A stretch of 64,000 bases of DNA, from the NCBI GenBank assembly GCA_963834875.1, contig CAWIDG010000002.1, positions 1 through 64,000 of the forward strand, in the 5' to 3' direction. Source of the stretch: DATAGF01 sp963834875. GTDB lineage: Bacteria > Actinomycetota > Thermoleophilia > Miltoncostaeales > Miltoncostaeaceae. The notes beneath the pieces are model-generated. The model was given only the letters and a program-made list of their open reading frames with translations, was not told the origin of the DNA and did not search any database. Shown piece by piece: positions 55,419 through 63,822 of the stretch. A program made the translations under genes and the position numbers. The stretch's first letter is position 1, and each line of letters begins with the position of its first letter.

Positions 55419-57955
55419 GCGCCCGCCGCCGTCGCAGGCCGCCGATCGCGGTCGGGCTCGTCGCGGTCCTCGCGGCAGCCCCCGCCACGGTGGCAGGGCA
55501 GGCGGTCCCGGCCGGCGCGCCGCCGCCGCCCGGCACGGCGGCGCTGAGGAGCGCGGCGCTCGACGCGGCCGCCGGCTGGCGGGACACCCTCGAGGCCCAC
55601 CGGACGCCGCAGTTGCCCGCTCCCGGCGACACCGAGTCGGCCATCCTGCTGCTGGCCGGCCCCCCGGCCGCCGCCGCGGCGCCGGCGGACCGCGCCGCCG
55701 CCGCGCAGACGGTGACCGCGGGCCAGCAGGCGCTCGACCCGGTGCTGGCGAGCCTCGGCGCGACGGTGACGTTCCGGTCGCGGGTGCTCGTGAACGCGAT
55801 CGGGGTGCGCCTGCCCGCCGGCCGGCTCGAGTCGCTCGCGGCCCTTCCGGAGGTCCGGGCGGTCGTGCCGGTGGCGTTCCTCGCGCCCGCTCAGGCCGCG
55901 GGGCCCCCGGTGCCGGCACCCCTCCCGGCGCCCGAGGCGGGCCCGCCCGCCCGCCGCGCGCCGGCCGGCCGCGACCCCGCCCACATCGCGCTCATCGACG
56001 CCGGCATCGACGCCTCGCACCCGTGGCTCGGCGGCGGGATGGGCCCCACCTTCCCCGTGATCGGGGGCGACGACCTCGTCGACCGGGACCCCGACCCGAG
56101 CTACGACCCCGCGGACCCGGCCGCCGAGGGCCACGGCACCCAGATGGCGAGCCTGGTCCTGCGCTCGGCTGCGCTGGCGGGGCTGCCGCCCGCCCGCACG
56201 CCGCGGCTGCTCGCCTACCGGGTCGTCGCCCGCGAGGCCGTGGGCGGGCGTCTGAGGCCGCTGGCGCGCACCGACCGCGTCCTGGCCGCGCTCGACCGGG
56301 CGGTCGATCCGGACGGGGACGGCGACCCCTCCGACGGCGCCGAGGTCATCCTGATGGGCTTGGCGGCCGGGTTCGACGGCGGTGGGATCGACCCGGTGGC
56401 CCAGGCGCTGGCCGCTGCGGACCGGGTCGGCGCCACGGTCGTGGTCCCCGCGGGCAACGACGGCCCGACCTACTCGCGTCCCGGCTCGGTCGGGGGCCCG
56501 GCGGCCGCCCCGTCGGCGATCGCGGCCGGCGGCCTGTCGGCGCCTGCCACCCCGCGCACGGCCGACCTCGAGGCCCTTCTGGGCCCCGCCGCCGCGCGGC
56601 TCGGGCCGCTGCCGCTGATGGGTCCCGAGCCGGGGGACGAGGCCCTGCCCGTGGCGCTCCTGCGCGCGCCGGACGGCCTCGCGACCGGCGACGCCCCTGA
56701 GCACTACCGCGCCCCCGGCGGCGGCGCGGTGCGGGGGGCGCTCGCGGTCGTGGCGCGCGGAGGCGGCACGATCGCCGAGAAGGCCGCTCAGGCGGCCGCC
56801 GCGGGAGCGGCCGCGCTCGCGGTCTGGGACGTCACGGGCCCCGCGAGCTTCCCCGGTGTGCCGGGCGACGGCGGCCTGCCGATCCCGGTGCTGGGGATCG
56901 GCGCGCAGCAGGGCCAGGCCCTGGCCAGGCTCGCCGCCGACCAGCCGGGCCTGCGCGTCGCCGTGAAGCCCGGGGCGGCCGCGGACGCGCCGAGGGGCGT
57001 CGCGTCCTTCTCCTCGTGGGGCCCGACCGCCGACGGCCGCCAGAAGCCCGACCTCGTCGCCCCCGCGGTGGCCCGCGAGGCCGCGTGGCCGGGGCGCGGG
57101 CCCGACGGGGCGCCGCGCCAGGCGGCCCTGACGGGCACGAGCGCGGCAGCCGCCGAGGTCGCCGCACGCGCCCTGCGACTGCGCATCGACCGGCCTGAGC
57201 TCGGCCCACGGGCGGTGCACTCGCTGCTGGTGCAGTCGGCGATGCCGGTCGAGGGCGTCTCGGTCCAGCGGCAGGGGGCCGGAGCCCTCCAGCCGCCCGG
57301 CGATCCCGCGCTCCGCATCGATCCGCCCCTCGTCACGGCCCATCCCGGCCGCCGGGCGGGCGCCGGCGCGGTCGCCCGCATCGTGCTCGCCGACCTGAGC
57401 GGCCGCGCAGGCCGGTACATGGTCGTCCTGCGGACCGGCGGCCGCGAGGCGCCGGTCGAGGGCGGCGGGGCGCGCCTCCGCCCGCGGGGCCGGTCCGTGC
57501 TCCGCCTGACGCTGCCCGCGGGGGCCGTACAGGGACAGCTGATCGTGCGGCGCATCGGTGGGGGAGAGGTCGCCGCCCGCGCGGTGCTGCTCCCCTCCCG
57601 CCCGGCCCACACGCCGGCCGAGGCGCTCGGCACCCCCCAGATCCGCGCCGACTCGGGCCTGGCTGAGGTGCAGGTGCGGGTGGGCATGCTGCGCCGCGAC
57701 GACGCGCGCGTGCGCAGCGTGCGACTGCACGGGGTGCGTCTGGATCTGCTGCCCGACGACGGTGGCGCCCCACTGCCCGTGGCCGGCACGAAGCAGGCCT
57801 CGGCGTGGCCGGCGGGCACCTACCGCTTCCTCGTCGCCCGACGGCTCGCCTCGGGCGTCGACGTCGCCCCGGGCACCTACCGGGTGAGGGTCACGGGCAC
57901 CGGCCCCGACGGGACCGTGCTGCGGCAGGAGAGCGGGCCCTTCGCGCTCGACTGA
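55415..57955 (+). CDS. secreted subtilisin-like (S8) serine protease
   Basis: An 846-residue exported protease. Signal peptide PPIAVGLVAVLAAAPATVAG; a propeptide-like region (GATVTFRSRVLVNAIGVRLP). Catalytic Asp in HIALIDAGIDASHPWLGGGM, His in EGHGTQMASLV, oxyanion Asn in VVVPAGNDGPTYSRPGSVGG and Ser in ALTGTSAAAAEVAARALRLR. A protease-associated (PA) insert (AKAAQAAAAGAAALAVWDVT-like, residues about 430-520) lies before the Ser. The C-terminal ~220 residues are beta-rich. GTSAA instead of GTSMA is a mild deviation. It is coupled by GTGA to tsaD, an unusual neighbour for a secreted enzyme. Confidence 0.9.
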   Translation: MSARRRRRPPIAVGLVAVLAAAPATVAGQAVPAGAPPPPGTAALRSAALDAAAGWRDTLEAHRTPQLPAPGDTESAILLLAGPPAAAAAPADRAAAAQTVTAGQQALDPVLASLGATVTFRSRVLVNAIGVRLPAGRLESLAALPEVRAVVPVAFLAPAQAAGPPVPAPLPAPEAGPPARRAPAGRDPAHIALIDAGIDASHPWLGGGMGPTFPVIGGDDLVDRDPDPSYDPADPAAEGHGTQMASLVLRSAALAGLPPARTPRLLAYRVVAREAVGGRLRPLARTDRVLAALDRAVDPDGDGDPSDGAEVILMGLAAGFDGGGIDPVAQALAAADRVGATVVVPAGNDGPTYSRPGSVGGPAAAPSAIAAGGLSAPATPRTADLEALLGPAAARLGPLPLMGPEPGDEALPVALLRAPDGLATGDAPEHYRAPGGGAVRGALAVVARGGGTIAEKAAQAAAAGAAALAVWDVTGPASFPGVPGDGGLPIPVLGIGAQQGQALARLAADQPGLRVAVKPGAAADAPRGVASFSSWGPTADGRQKPDLVAPAVAREAAWPGRGPDGAPRQAALTGTSAAAAEVAARALRLRIDRPELGPRAVHSLLVQSAMPVEGVSVQRQGAGALQPPGDPALRIDPPLVTAHPGRRAGAGAVARIVLADLSGRAGRYMVVLRTGGREAPVEGGGARLRPRGRSVLRLTLPAGAVQGQLIVRRIGGGEVAARAVLLPSRPAHTPAEALGTPQIRADSGLAEVQVRVGMLRRDDARVRSVRLHGVRLDLLPDDGGAPLPVAGTKQASAWPAGTYRFLVARRLASGVDVAPGTYRVRVTGTGPDGTVLRQESGPFALD

Positions 57956-57959
57956 AAGG

Positions 57960-57989
57960 CTTGCGCAAGTTTGTGCCTGTCGGCACTTG
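57960..57989. promoter_or_regulatory. Rex-operator-like inverted repeat
   Basis: CTTGCGCAAG (57960-57969, perfect palindrome) abuts TTTGTGCCTGTCGGCACTTG (57970-57989). The latter matches the Rex pattern TTGTG-N8-CACAA at TTGTGC...GCAC with two mismatches in the right arm. It lies about 70 bases before rex, so autoregulation by Rex is likely. Confidence 0.6.
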
Positions 57990-58057
57990 CGGCGCCCCCG
58001 CCGCGGCCGTAACTTGCGCGAGATGTCACAAAGTCCCGGGGGAGGTGCCGGCGAGCG

Positions 58058-58681
58058 ATGGCCACCGATCGTCTGACGCTGGGCGTGGCCGCGCGGCTCT
58101 CGCGGTACCTGCAGGTGCTCACCCAGGCGAAGAAGATGGGCAAGAGCAGCATCTCCTCACAGGCGATCTCGGAGTACACGAACGTCAACCCGACGCAGAT
58201 CCGGCGCGACCTGTCCGGGTTCGGCAAGTTCGGCAAGCGGGGCGTGGGCTACGACATCGACTCGCTGATCGAGCAGATCCGCAAGATCCTGAGGACCTCC
58301 GGGCAGCACAACATCGCGCTCTTCGGGGCCGGGAACCTCGGCCAGGCGATCGCCACGTCCGGGGTGTTCGCCGATCACGGGTTCCGGATCTCGGCGATCT
58401 TCGACGTCGATCCGGAGCGGGTGGGCATGCGCCTCGGCGACCTCGAGGTGCGCCACTACGACGAGCTGTCGTCCGTCGTGGCGGACGACGGCGTGATGGT
58501 GGGCGTGCTCGCCGTCCCCGGGGGCGCCGCGCAGGCGGTTGCCGATGACCTCGTCGCGGTCGGCGTGAAGATCATCTTCAACTACTCGGACGCCCTCCTG
58601 ACCGTCCCCTCCGACGTCACCGTCCACACGTCGAGCCCGGCCGTCGAGCTGCTCTACGCGCTCTACTTCTACCTGACCTGA
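58058..58681 (+). CDS. rex: redox-sensing transcriptional repressor Rex
   Basis: Rex, 207 residues, represses respiratory and fermentative genes until NADH binds. Winged helix with SRYLQVLTQAKKMGKSSISS, QAISEYTNVNPTQIRRDLSG and FGKFGKRGVGYDI. NAD-binding domain NIALFGAGNLGQAIATSGVF with GxGxLG and the redox-sensing FRISAIFDVDPERVG. C-terminal domain-swap helix AVELLYALYFYL. ATG follows GGAGGT at good spacing. An operator-like repeat lies upstream. Confidence 0.96.
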   Translation: MATDRLTLGVAARLSRYLQVLTQAKKMGKSSISSQAISEYTNVNPTQIRRDLSGFGKFGKRGVGYDIDSLIEQIRKILRTSGQHNIALFGAGNLGQAIATSGVFADHGFRISAIFDVDPERVGMRLGDLEVRHYDELSSVVADDGVMVGVLAVPGGAAQAVADDLVAVGVKIIFNYSDALLTVPSDVTVHTSSPAVELLYALYFYLT

Positions 58682-58688
58682 CCGGACC

Positions 58689-59237
58689 TCACGGCGGAGC
58701 TGGTCGACCGGACCCCGGCCCCAGCTCCTCAGCCAGCAGGTCCATGAGCAGGTTGTCGTGCCAGGCGCCGTCGCGGCCGCGCTCGTACGCGCGCATGACC
58801 CCGACCGGGCGGAAGCCGACCGCCGCGTAGGAGCGGATCGCCCGCTCGTTGGCCAGGGCCGGGTCGATGGTGAAGCGGTGGTGGCCGCAGGCGGCGAGGT
58901 GGCGCACCGCGAGATCCAGCGCCTCCCGGCCCAGGCCGCGACCCTGGGCCGCGGAGCTCAGGAAGATGTCGAAGGCGGCGTGCCGGTAGTCCGGGTCGGT
59001 CTCCTGCGTGACGCTGAGCCAGCCGGCGACGCGGCCGTCGACCTCGATCGCCCACCCGGCCTCGGTCGTGAGCTCGCGGCGCGCGCGCTCGTCGGTGTAG
59101 TCGCCCCACCAGCGCGCGACCTCGGGCTCGCGGAGGATGGCGGTGAGGGCCCCGACGTCGGCCTCGGCGACCGGCCGCAGGGCCACCCGCTCGCCGCGCA
59201 GAACAGGTGTCGCGCCGGGGCCCACGGCACCAGTCAA
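58689..59237 (-). CDS. GNAT acetyltransferase, AAC(6')-like
   Basis: A 182-residue acetyltransferase. LRGERVALRPVAEADVGALT, WWGDYTDERARRELTTEAGW, EVDGRVAGWLSVTQETDPDY, acetyl-CoA loop SSAAQGRGLGREALDLAVRH and the C-terminal RFTIDPALANERAIRSYAAV with GFRPVGVMRAYERGRDGAWH. The pattern GxxHDNLLMD is seen in aminoglycoside 6'-N-acetyltransferases and in related protein/amine acetylases; no resistance function can be claimed. Convergent with rex and divergent from the YbdK-type ligase. Confidence 0.88.
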   Translation of the reverse strand: MTGAVGPGATPVLRGERVALRPVAEADVGALTAILREPEVARWWGDYTDERARRELTTEAGWAIEVDGRVAGWLSVTQETDPDYRHAAFDIFLSSAAQGRGLGREALDLAVRHLAACGHHRFTIDPALANERAIRSYAAVGFRPVGVMRAYERGRDGAWHDNLLMDLLAEELGPGSGRPAPP

Positions 59238-59265
59238 GCAGCCGGGGGGCCCGGGGGGCCGTTGC

Positions 59266-59271
59266 TACACT
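59266..59271 (+). promoter_or_regulatory. -10-like TACACT before YbdK-type ligase
   Basis: TACACT ends nine bases before the ATG at 59281. Confidence 0.4.
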
Positions 59272-59280
59272 CGCCGCCGG

Positions 59281-60481
59281 ATGGCTGACGGCACCGTCCC
59301 TTCCAGCGGCATCCTCGACGGCGTCCGCGAGCGCTTCGAGGAGTCAACCGACTTCACGGTGGGCATCGAGGAGGAGTACCAGATCCTCGACCCGGCGACG
59401 CTGGAGCTCACGAGCCGGTTCGAGGACATGATGGCGGCGGCCGACGAGCCCCTGCGGGACCGCCTCGCGGGTGAGCTCATCGCGTCCGAGATCGAGTACC
59501 GCACGCGCCGCCACCTCACCTTCGCCGACGCCGCCCGCGAGCTGGTCGAGGGGCGCCTCGCGACCCTCGCGCTCGCCGACCGGCTCGGCCTGGCGCTCGG
59601 GATCTCCGGCGTGCACCCGTTCAGCCCCTGGACCGAGCAGCGGATCATCGACACCCCCCACTACCGCCGGCTCGACGACGAGCTCGGCTACGTCGCCTGG
59701 ACCAACAACACCTGGTCGCTGCACCTGCACTCGGGCGTGCGCGGCGCGGATCGCGCCGTGGCCGTCTCGACCGCGATGCGCAGCGTGCTGCCCGAGCTGC
59801 TCGCGCTGTCCGCCAACAGCGCGGTCTTCTGCGGCCGGCCGACGCGGCTGCACTCCACCCGCACGCAGATCTTCACCAGGAGCTTCCCTCGCTGCGGCGT
59901 GCCCGACGCGTTCGACGGGTGGGCCGACTACGCGGCGTTCGTCGAGTCTGCTCGAGCGCACGGGCTCGATCGTCGAGAGCACCCAGATCTGGTGGAGCGT
60001 GCGCCCCCACCACCGCTTCGGCACGGTCGAGGTGCGGGTCTGCGACGGCCAGACCGAGATGAGGGAGGCCCTCGCCGTGACGGCCCTCGCGCTGGCGTGC
60101 ATCGCCGCCTTCGCCGCCGATGCCGACGCCGGCAGGACGCTGCCCGCCCACCCGCGGGGGCTGATCGAGGAGAACGTCTGGCGCGCCCAGCGCCACGGCC
60201 TCGAGGGACGCCTGATCGACCTCGACCGCGGCGTCGAGCGGGACACCGCCGCGGCGATCGAGGCCTTGCTCGAGTGGTCGGCGCCCGTGCACGACGCGCT
60301 GGGGCTCGGCCCATTCCTGGCCGGCGTCCCCGCGATGCTCGCGGCCGGCAACGGCGCGATGCGCCAGGCGGCGCGCCTCGCCGAGCTCGGCGACGTCCGC
60401 GCGGTGCACGCCGAGGTCGTGGAGCGCACCCGTCGCTCGGCCCAGGAGGTCCTGGAGATGGCTGCGGCGGGGGCGGCATGA
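59281..60481 (+). CDS. YbdK-type carboxylate-amine/glutamate-cysteine ligase (one frame break)
   Basis: About 400 residues of the GCS2 family, ATP-dependent ligases joining glutamate (or another acid) to an amine. FTVGIEEEYQILDPATLELT, ASEIEYRTRRHLTFADAARE, GISGVHPFSPWTEQRIIDTP, HYRRLDDELGYVAWTNNTWS and LHLHSGVRGADRAVAVSTAM are characteristic. One extra T near 59948 shifts the frame, after which STQIWWSVRPHHRFGTVEVR and VCDGQTEMREALAVTALAL continue. Actinobacteria use mycothiol, so gamma-glutamylcysteine is only one of the possible products. Confidence 0.92.
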
Positions 60482-60909
60482 GCACCGAGGAGCCGGGCGC
60501 GGAGCCCGAGCTCACCCCCGAGGAGCTCGCGGCGGTCTTCGCCGAGCAGCTGGCGCGCACGCCGGTGCGCGACCTGCTGCTGCAGACGATGGCGACCTTC
60601 ACGGACATGGCCGGCATCCGCCTTGGCCTCGGCCCCGGCGGCGACGAGGCCCGCGACCTCGGGCAGGCGCGCCAGGCGATCGAGACCCTGCGGGCGCTGC
60701 TCGAGGTCGCCGAACGCGAGCTCGGGGCGGCGCAGGTGCGGCCGTTCCGTGAGCCGCTCGCCGCGCTCCAGATGGCCTACGCCCGTGTGGTCGAGCAGCC
60801 GTCCGACCGCCCGCAGGACGAGGGCGGGACGCCGCCCCCGGGCCCGGAGGGGCCGCCTCCGGACGACCCCGCCAGCCGGCTCTGGGTCCCTCCGGGAACC
60901 AGGCGCTGA
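60478..60909 (+). CDS. DUF1844-like protein
   Basis: A 143-residue protein: LTPEELAAVFAEQLARTPVR, DLLLQTMATFTDMAGIRLGL, DEARDLGQARQAIETLRALL, EVAERELGAAQVRPFREPLA. The helical core with DLxQARxxIExLxxLLE is typical of DUF1844. The last 35 residues are Pro/Gly/Asp-rich and disordered. ATG overlaps the preceding stop (ATGA), so it is coupled to the ligase. Function unknown. Confidence 0.75.
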   Translation: MSTEEPGAEPELTPEELAAVFAEQLARTPVRDLLLQTMATFTDMAGIRLGLGPGGDEARDLGQARQAIETLRALLEVAERELGAAQVRPFREPLAALQMAYARVVEQPSDRPQDEGGTPPPGPEGPPPDDPASRLWVPPGTRR

Positions 60910-61085
60910 CGCCGGTCAGAGGGCGGTGCGAGGTCGGTTCCCGCCCGCGACGTCCTGTCCCGTGTGGTAGAAATCGCCGCCGGATCGGCGTCCCCGCCGG
61001 GATGCCGTCGGCACAGGCGGTTGAGCAGCTCTCCCGGTCGGGCAGAGCACCACGCTCGCAGTGAACCCGATCTCGGAGGGAGCAC
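60910..61085 (+). other. 176-bp leader region of hppA
   Basis: No gene. It contains GTGGTAGAAAT (possible -10 near 60965) and GC-rich inverted stretches between 60975 and 61035 that could fold in a 5' leader of about 110 bases. No named riboswitch pattern could be recognised by eye. Confidence 0.35.
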
Positions 61086-63176
61086 TTGGCCGACTTCCTG
61101 TCGGACAACACAACCTGGCTGGCCGTGGTGCTCGGCCTCGTGGCCGTCGCGTACGGCATCGGCCTCACGCTCTACCTGCTGCGCCAGCCCGCGGGCGACG
61201 AGCGCATGCGGGGCATCGCCGCGGCCGTGCAGGAGGGGGCCCAGGCGTACCTCACCCGCCAGTACACGATCATCGCGGGCGTCGCGATCGTGCTCTTCGT
61301 CGTCATCGGCCTCCTCGGCCAGGCGGTTGACTCGGCGCTCCTCGGCTGGGAGGCCGCGGTCGGCTTCCTGATCGGCGCGGTCGCCTCGGCGGCCGCCGGC
61401 TTCATCGGCATGAACGTCTCGGTGCGGGCCAACGTGCGGACCGCCGAGGCGGCCAAGCGGGGCCTCGGCCCCGCGCTCGGGGTCGCCTTCAAGGGCGGCG
61501 CGGTCACGGGCCTGCTCGTGGTGGGCCTGGGCCTGGTCGCCGTGGCGGGCTACTTCCTGATCCTCGGCGAGGAGGCCACCGACGTCGAGCCGCTCGTGGG
61601 CCTGGCCTTCGGCGGCAGCCTCATCAGCGTCTTCGCCCGCCTGGGCGGCGGCATCTTCACCAAGGGGGCCGACGTCGGCGCCGACCTGGTGGGGAAGGTC
61701 GAGGCCGGGATCCCCGAGGACGACCCGCGCAACCCGGCCGTGATCGCCGACAACGTCGGCGACAACGTCGGCGACTGCGCCGGCATGGCGGCCGACCTCT
61801 TCGAGACCTACGCGGTCACCACCGTGGCCGTCATGTTCCTCGGCTCGCTCTTCCTCGCCGACTTCGGCAACGCCCTCGTCTATCCGCTGGCGCTCGGCGG
61901 CGTGTCGATCATCGCCTCGATCATCGGCACCTGGTTCGTCCGGGTCGGGCCGAACGGCTCGGTCACGGCGGCGCTCTACACCGGGCTCGGCGTCGCCGCC
62001 GTCCTGGCGATCGCCGGCTTCGCGCCGGTCACCTACTGGCTGCTCGACGGCGTCGAGGACGCCGTCCCCGGCGCGGCCGAGTGGCTCGACTACTTCTGGT
62101 GCGCGGTCATCGGCATCGGCGTGACCATCGCGCTCGTGGCCATCACCGAGTACTTCACCGGCACGCTCTGGCCGCCGGTCAAGAAGATCGCCCGGGCCTC
62201 CGAGACCGGCCACGCGACGAACATCATCGCGGGCCTCGCGGTGGGCCTGAAGGCGACCGCCCTGCCGATCGTGGTGATCGGCGGCGCGATCGCCGCGACC
62301 TACGAGCTCGGCGGCTACTACGGCATCGGCGTCGCCGTGATGGCGCAGCTCTCGCTCACCGGGGTGGTCGTCGCGCTCGACGCGTTCGGGCCGATCACCG
62401 ACAACGCCGGCGGCATCGCCGAGATGGCCGACCTCCCCGAGGGCGTGCGCGCGATCACGGACCCGCTCGACGCGGTCGGCAACACCACCAAGGCCGTCAC
62501 CAAGGGGTACGCGATCGGCTCGGCCGGCCTCGCCGCGGTGGTGCTGTTCGTCTCCTACGTGGAGGAGCTGCGCTCCGTCCTCGAGGAGGCGGGCAACCCG
62601 GTCGAGGTCGACTTCACCCTCCAGAACCCGTTCGTCGTCGTCGGGCTCTTCATCGGCGGCATGATGCCGTTCCTCTTCGCCGCGTTCGCCATGGAGGCGG
62701 TCGGCAGGGCGGGCGGCCAGGTCGTGGAGGAGGTGCGGCGCCAGTTCCGGGAGAAGCCCGGGATCATGGAGGGCACGGAACGCCCCGACTACGCGCGGTG
62801 CGTGCGCATCGTGACCGCCTCGGCGCAGCGGGAGATGCTCATCCCCGCGGCGATCCCGATCCTGTTCCCGATCGTCACCGCGTTCATCTTCGGCGTGAAC
62901 AACGGCCGCGAGATGCTGGGCGGGCTGCTGCTCGGCACGATCGTCACCGGCATCTTCGTGGCGATCTCGATGACCTCCGGCGGCGGCGCGTGGGACAACG
63001 CCAAGAAGCTGATCGAGGACGGGCACCTCGGCGGGAAGGGCTCGGAGGCCCACAAGGCCGCGGTGACCGGCGACACGGTGGGGGACCCCTACAAGGACAC
63101 GGCGGGTCCCGCCATCAACCCGATGATCAAGGTCGCCAACATCGTGGCGCTCCTGATCATCCCGTTCCTGGACTGA
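61086..63176 (+). CDS. hppA: K+-independent proton-translocating pyrophosphatase
   Basis: Membrane H+-PPase, 696 residues with about sixteen helices, intact; pumps protons using PPi. Substrate site GADVGADLVGKVEAGIPEDD, DNVGDNVGDCAGMAADLFET, DAFGPITDNAGGIAEMADLP and the C-terminal DTVGDPYKDTAGPAINPMIK. The selectivity motif reads GNTTKAVTKGYAIGSAGLAA: Lys in place of the Ala of K+-dependent enzymes, with Thr-Lys-Gly following, marks the K+-independent H+-pumping class. TTG start with GGAGGG eight bases upstream. Followed by a strong hairpin. Confidence 0.97.
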   Translation: MADFLSDNTTWLAVVLGLVAVAYGIGLTLYLLRQPAGDERMRGIAAAVQEGAQAYLTRQYTIIAGVAIVLFVVIGLLGQAVDSALLGWEAAVGFLIGAVASAAAGFIGMNVSVRANVRTAEAAKRGLGPALGVAFKGGAVTGLLVVGLGLVAVAGYFLILGEEATDVEPLVGLAFGGSLISVFARLGGGIFTKGADVGADLVGKVEAGIPEDDPRNPAVIADNVGDNVGDCAGMAADLFETYAVTTVAVMFLGSLFLADFGNALVYPLALGGVSIIASIIGTWFVRVGPNGSVTAALYTGLGVAAVLAIAGFAPVTYWLLDGVEDAVPGAAEWLDYFWCAVIGIGVTIALVAITEYFTGTLWPPVKKIARASETGHATNIIAGLAVGLKATALPIVVIGGAIAATYELGGYYGIGVAVMAQLSLTGVVVALDAFGPITDNAGGIAEMADLPEGVRAITDPLDAVGNTTKAVTKGYAIGSAGLAAVVLFVSYVEELRSVLEEAGNPVEVDFTLQNPFVVVGLFIGGMMPFLFAAFAMEAVGRAGGQVVEEVRRQFREKPGIMEGTERPDYARCVRIVTASAQREMLIPAAIPILFPIVTAFIFGVNNGREMLGGLLLGTIVTGIFVAISMTSGGGAWDNAKKLIEDGHLGGKGSEAHKAAVTGDTVGDPYKDTAGPAINPMIKVANIVALLIIPFLD

Positions 63177-63187
63177 GCGGCAGACGT

Positions 63188-63215
63188 CCGGGGCGCCGTC
63201 CGACCGGCGCCCCGG
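63188..63215 (+). terminator. hairpin terminator after hppA
   Basis: CCGGGGCGCC, loop of 8, GGCGCCCCGG: a perfect 10-bp stem beginning 11 bases after the hppA stop, with no U-run. Shape and place fit transcription ending, common for high-GC genomes. Confidence 0.65.
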
Positions 63216-63279
63216 GATGTTCGGGCGGGGCGGGCGGCCGAGGGGGAAGGGAACGGCCGTCCGCGTCCGGTCGGACCCC

Positions 63280-63720
63280 CTACCAGTCGGCCCCCGTGAT
63301 CGTGGCCTCGGCCGGCGCGATCGCGGCCACCCTGACGTCGAGGCCCGCCCGCCGCAGCATCCGCTCGGTCTCGGCGATCTGGCGCTCGTGGTCCCAGGGG
63401 GCGCCGACCAGGACGACGCGCGGCTCCACGTCCACGACCTCGCTCAGCGCCCGCAGCCGCGCGAGCGTGGGGCGGCGCACGAGCGTCTCGGGCAGCTCCA
63501 CCTCGAAGCAGATGGCGCTCCCGGGCTGGACCTCGCAGAAGACGTCCGGCGGCCGGCCGGCCCTCAGCGGCGGGCGGCGGAACTCGCGCGAGCCGGACGC
63601 GCGGACGGTCCAGGGGGTGCGGGAGGCGAGGTCGCGGGCCAGTGCATCGACCCCTGCGTCGTGCTGGGCGAGGCGGCGACGGAAGTCGGCGAGCCAGGCG
63701 CTGTACGTGTCCAGAGGGAT
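63280..63720 (-). CDS. conserved hypothetical protein (start damaged)
   Basis: About 147 residues: IPLDTYSAWLADFRRRLAQH, DALARDLASRTPWTVRASGS, DVFCEVQPGSAICFEVELPE, TLVRRPTLARLRALSEVVDV, EPRVVLVGAPWDHERQIAET, ERMLRRAGLDVRVAAIAPAE. The alpha/beta alternation with FEVELPE and VVLVGAPW resembles a small nuclease- or Rossmann-like domain, but no family is certain. No normal start lies in frame: an upstream GTG TTC CTC CCA is followed by TAG at 63738-63740, which probably reflects an error in a codon pair that should read PYGNPFRG. Divergent from the next gene. Confidence 0.55.
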   Translation of the reverse strand: MPLDTYSAWLADFRRRLAQHDAGVDALARDLASRTPWTVRASGSREFRRPPLRAGRPPDVFCEVQPGSAICFEVELPETLVRRPTLARLRALSEVVDVEPRVVLVGAPWDHERQIAETERMLRRAGLDVRVAAIAPAEATITGADW

Positions 63721-63822
63721 CCCCCGGAACGGGTTGCCCTATGGGAGGAACACGCTAGCGGTGCCCTCGGACGGAGCCGGGTGTATCGTCAGCCCACGCC
63801 CCGACCGGCCCGGCGGTGACCG

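Noticed and set aside
58689..59237. Aminoglycoside resistance gene
   Set aside because: The fold and tail resemble AAC(6'), but the same pattern occurs in many housekeeping GNATs, so resistance cannot be inferred.
60910..61085. Known riboswitch upstream of hppA
   Set aside because: No consensus core of any riboswitch class could be recognised by eye.
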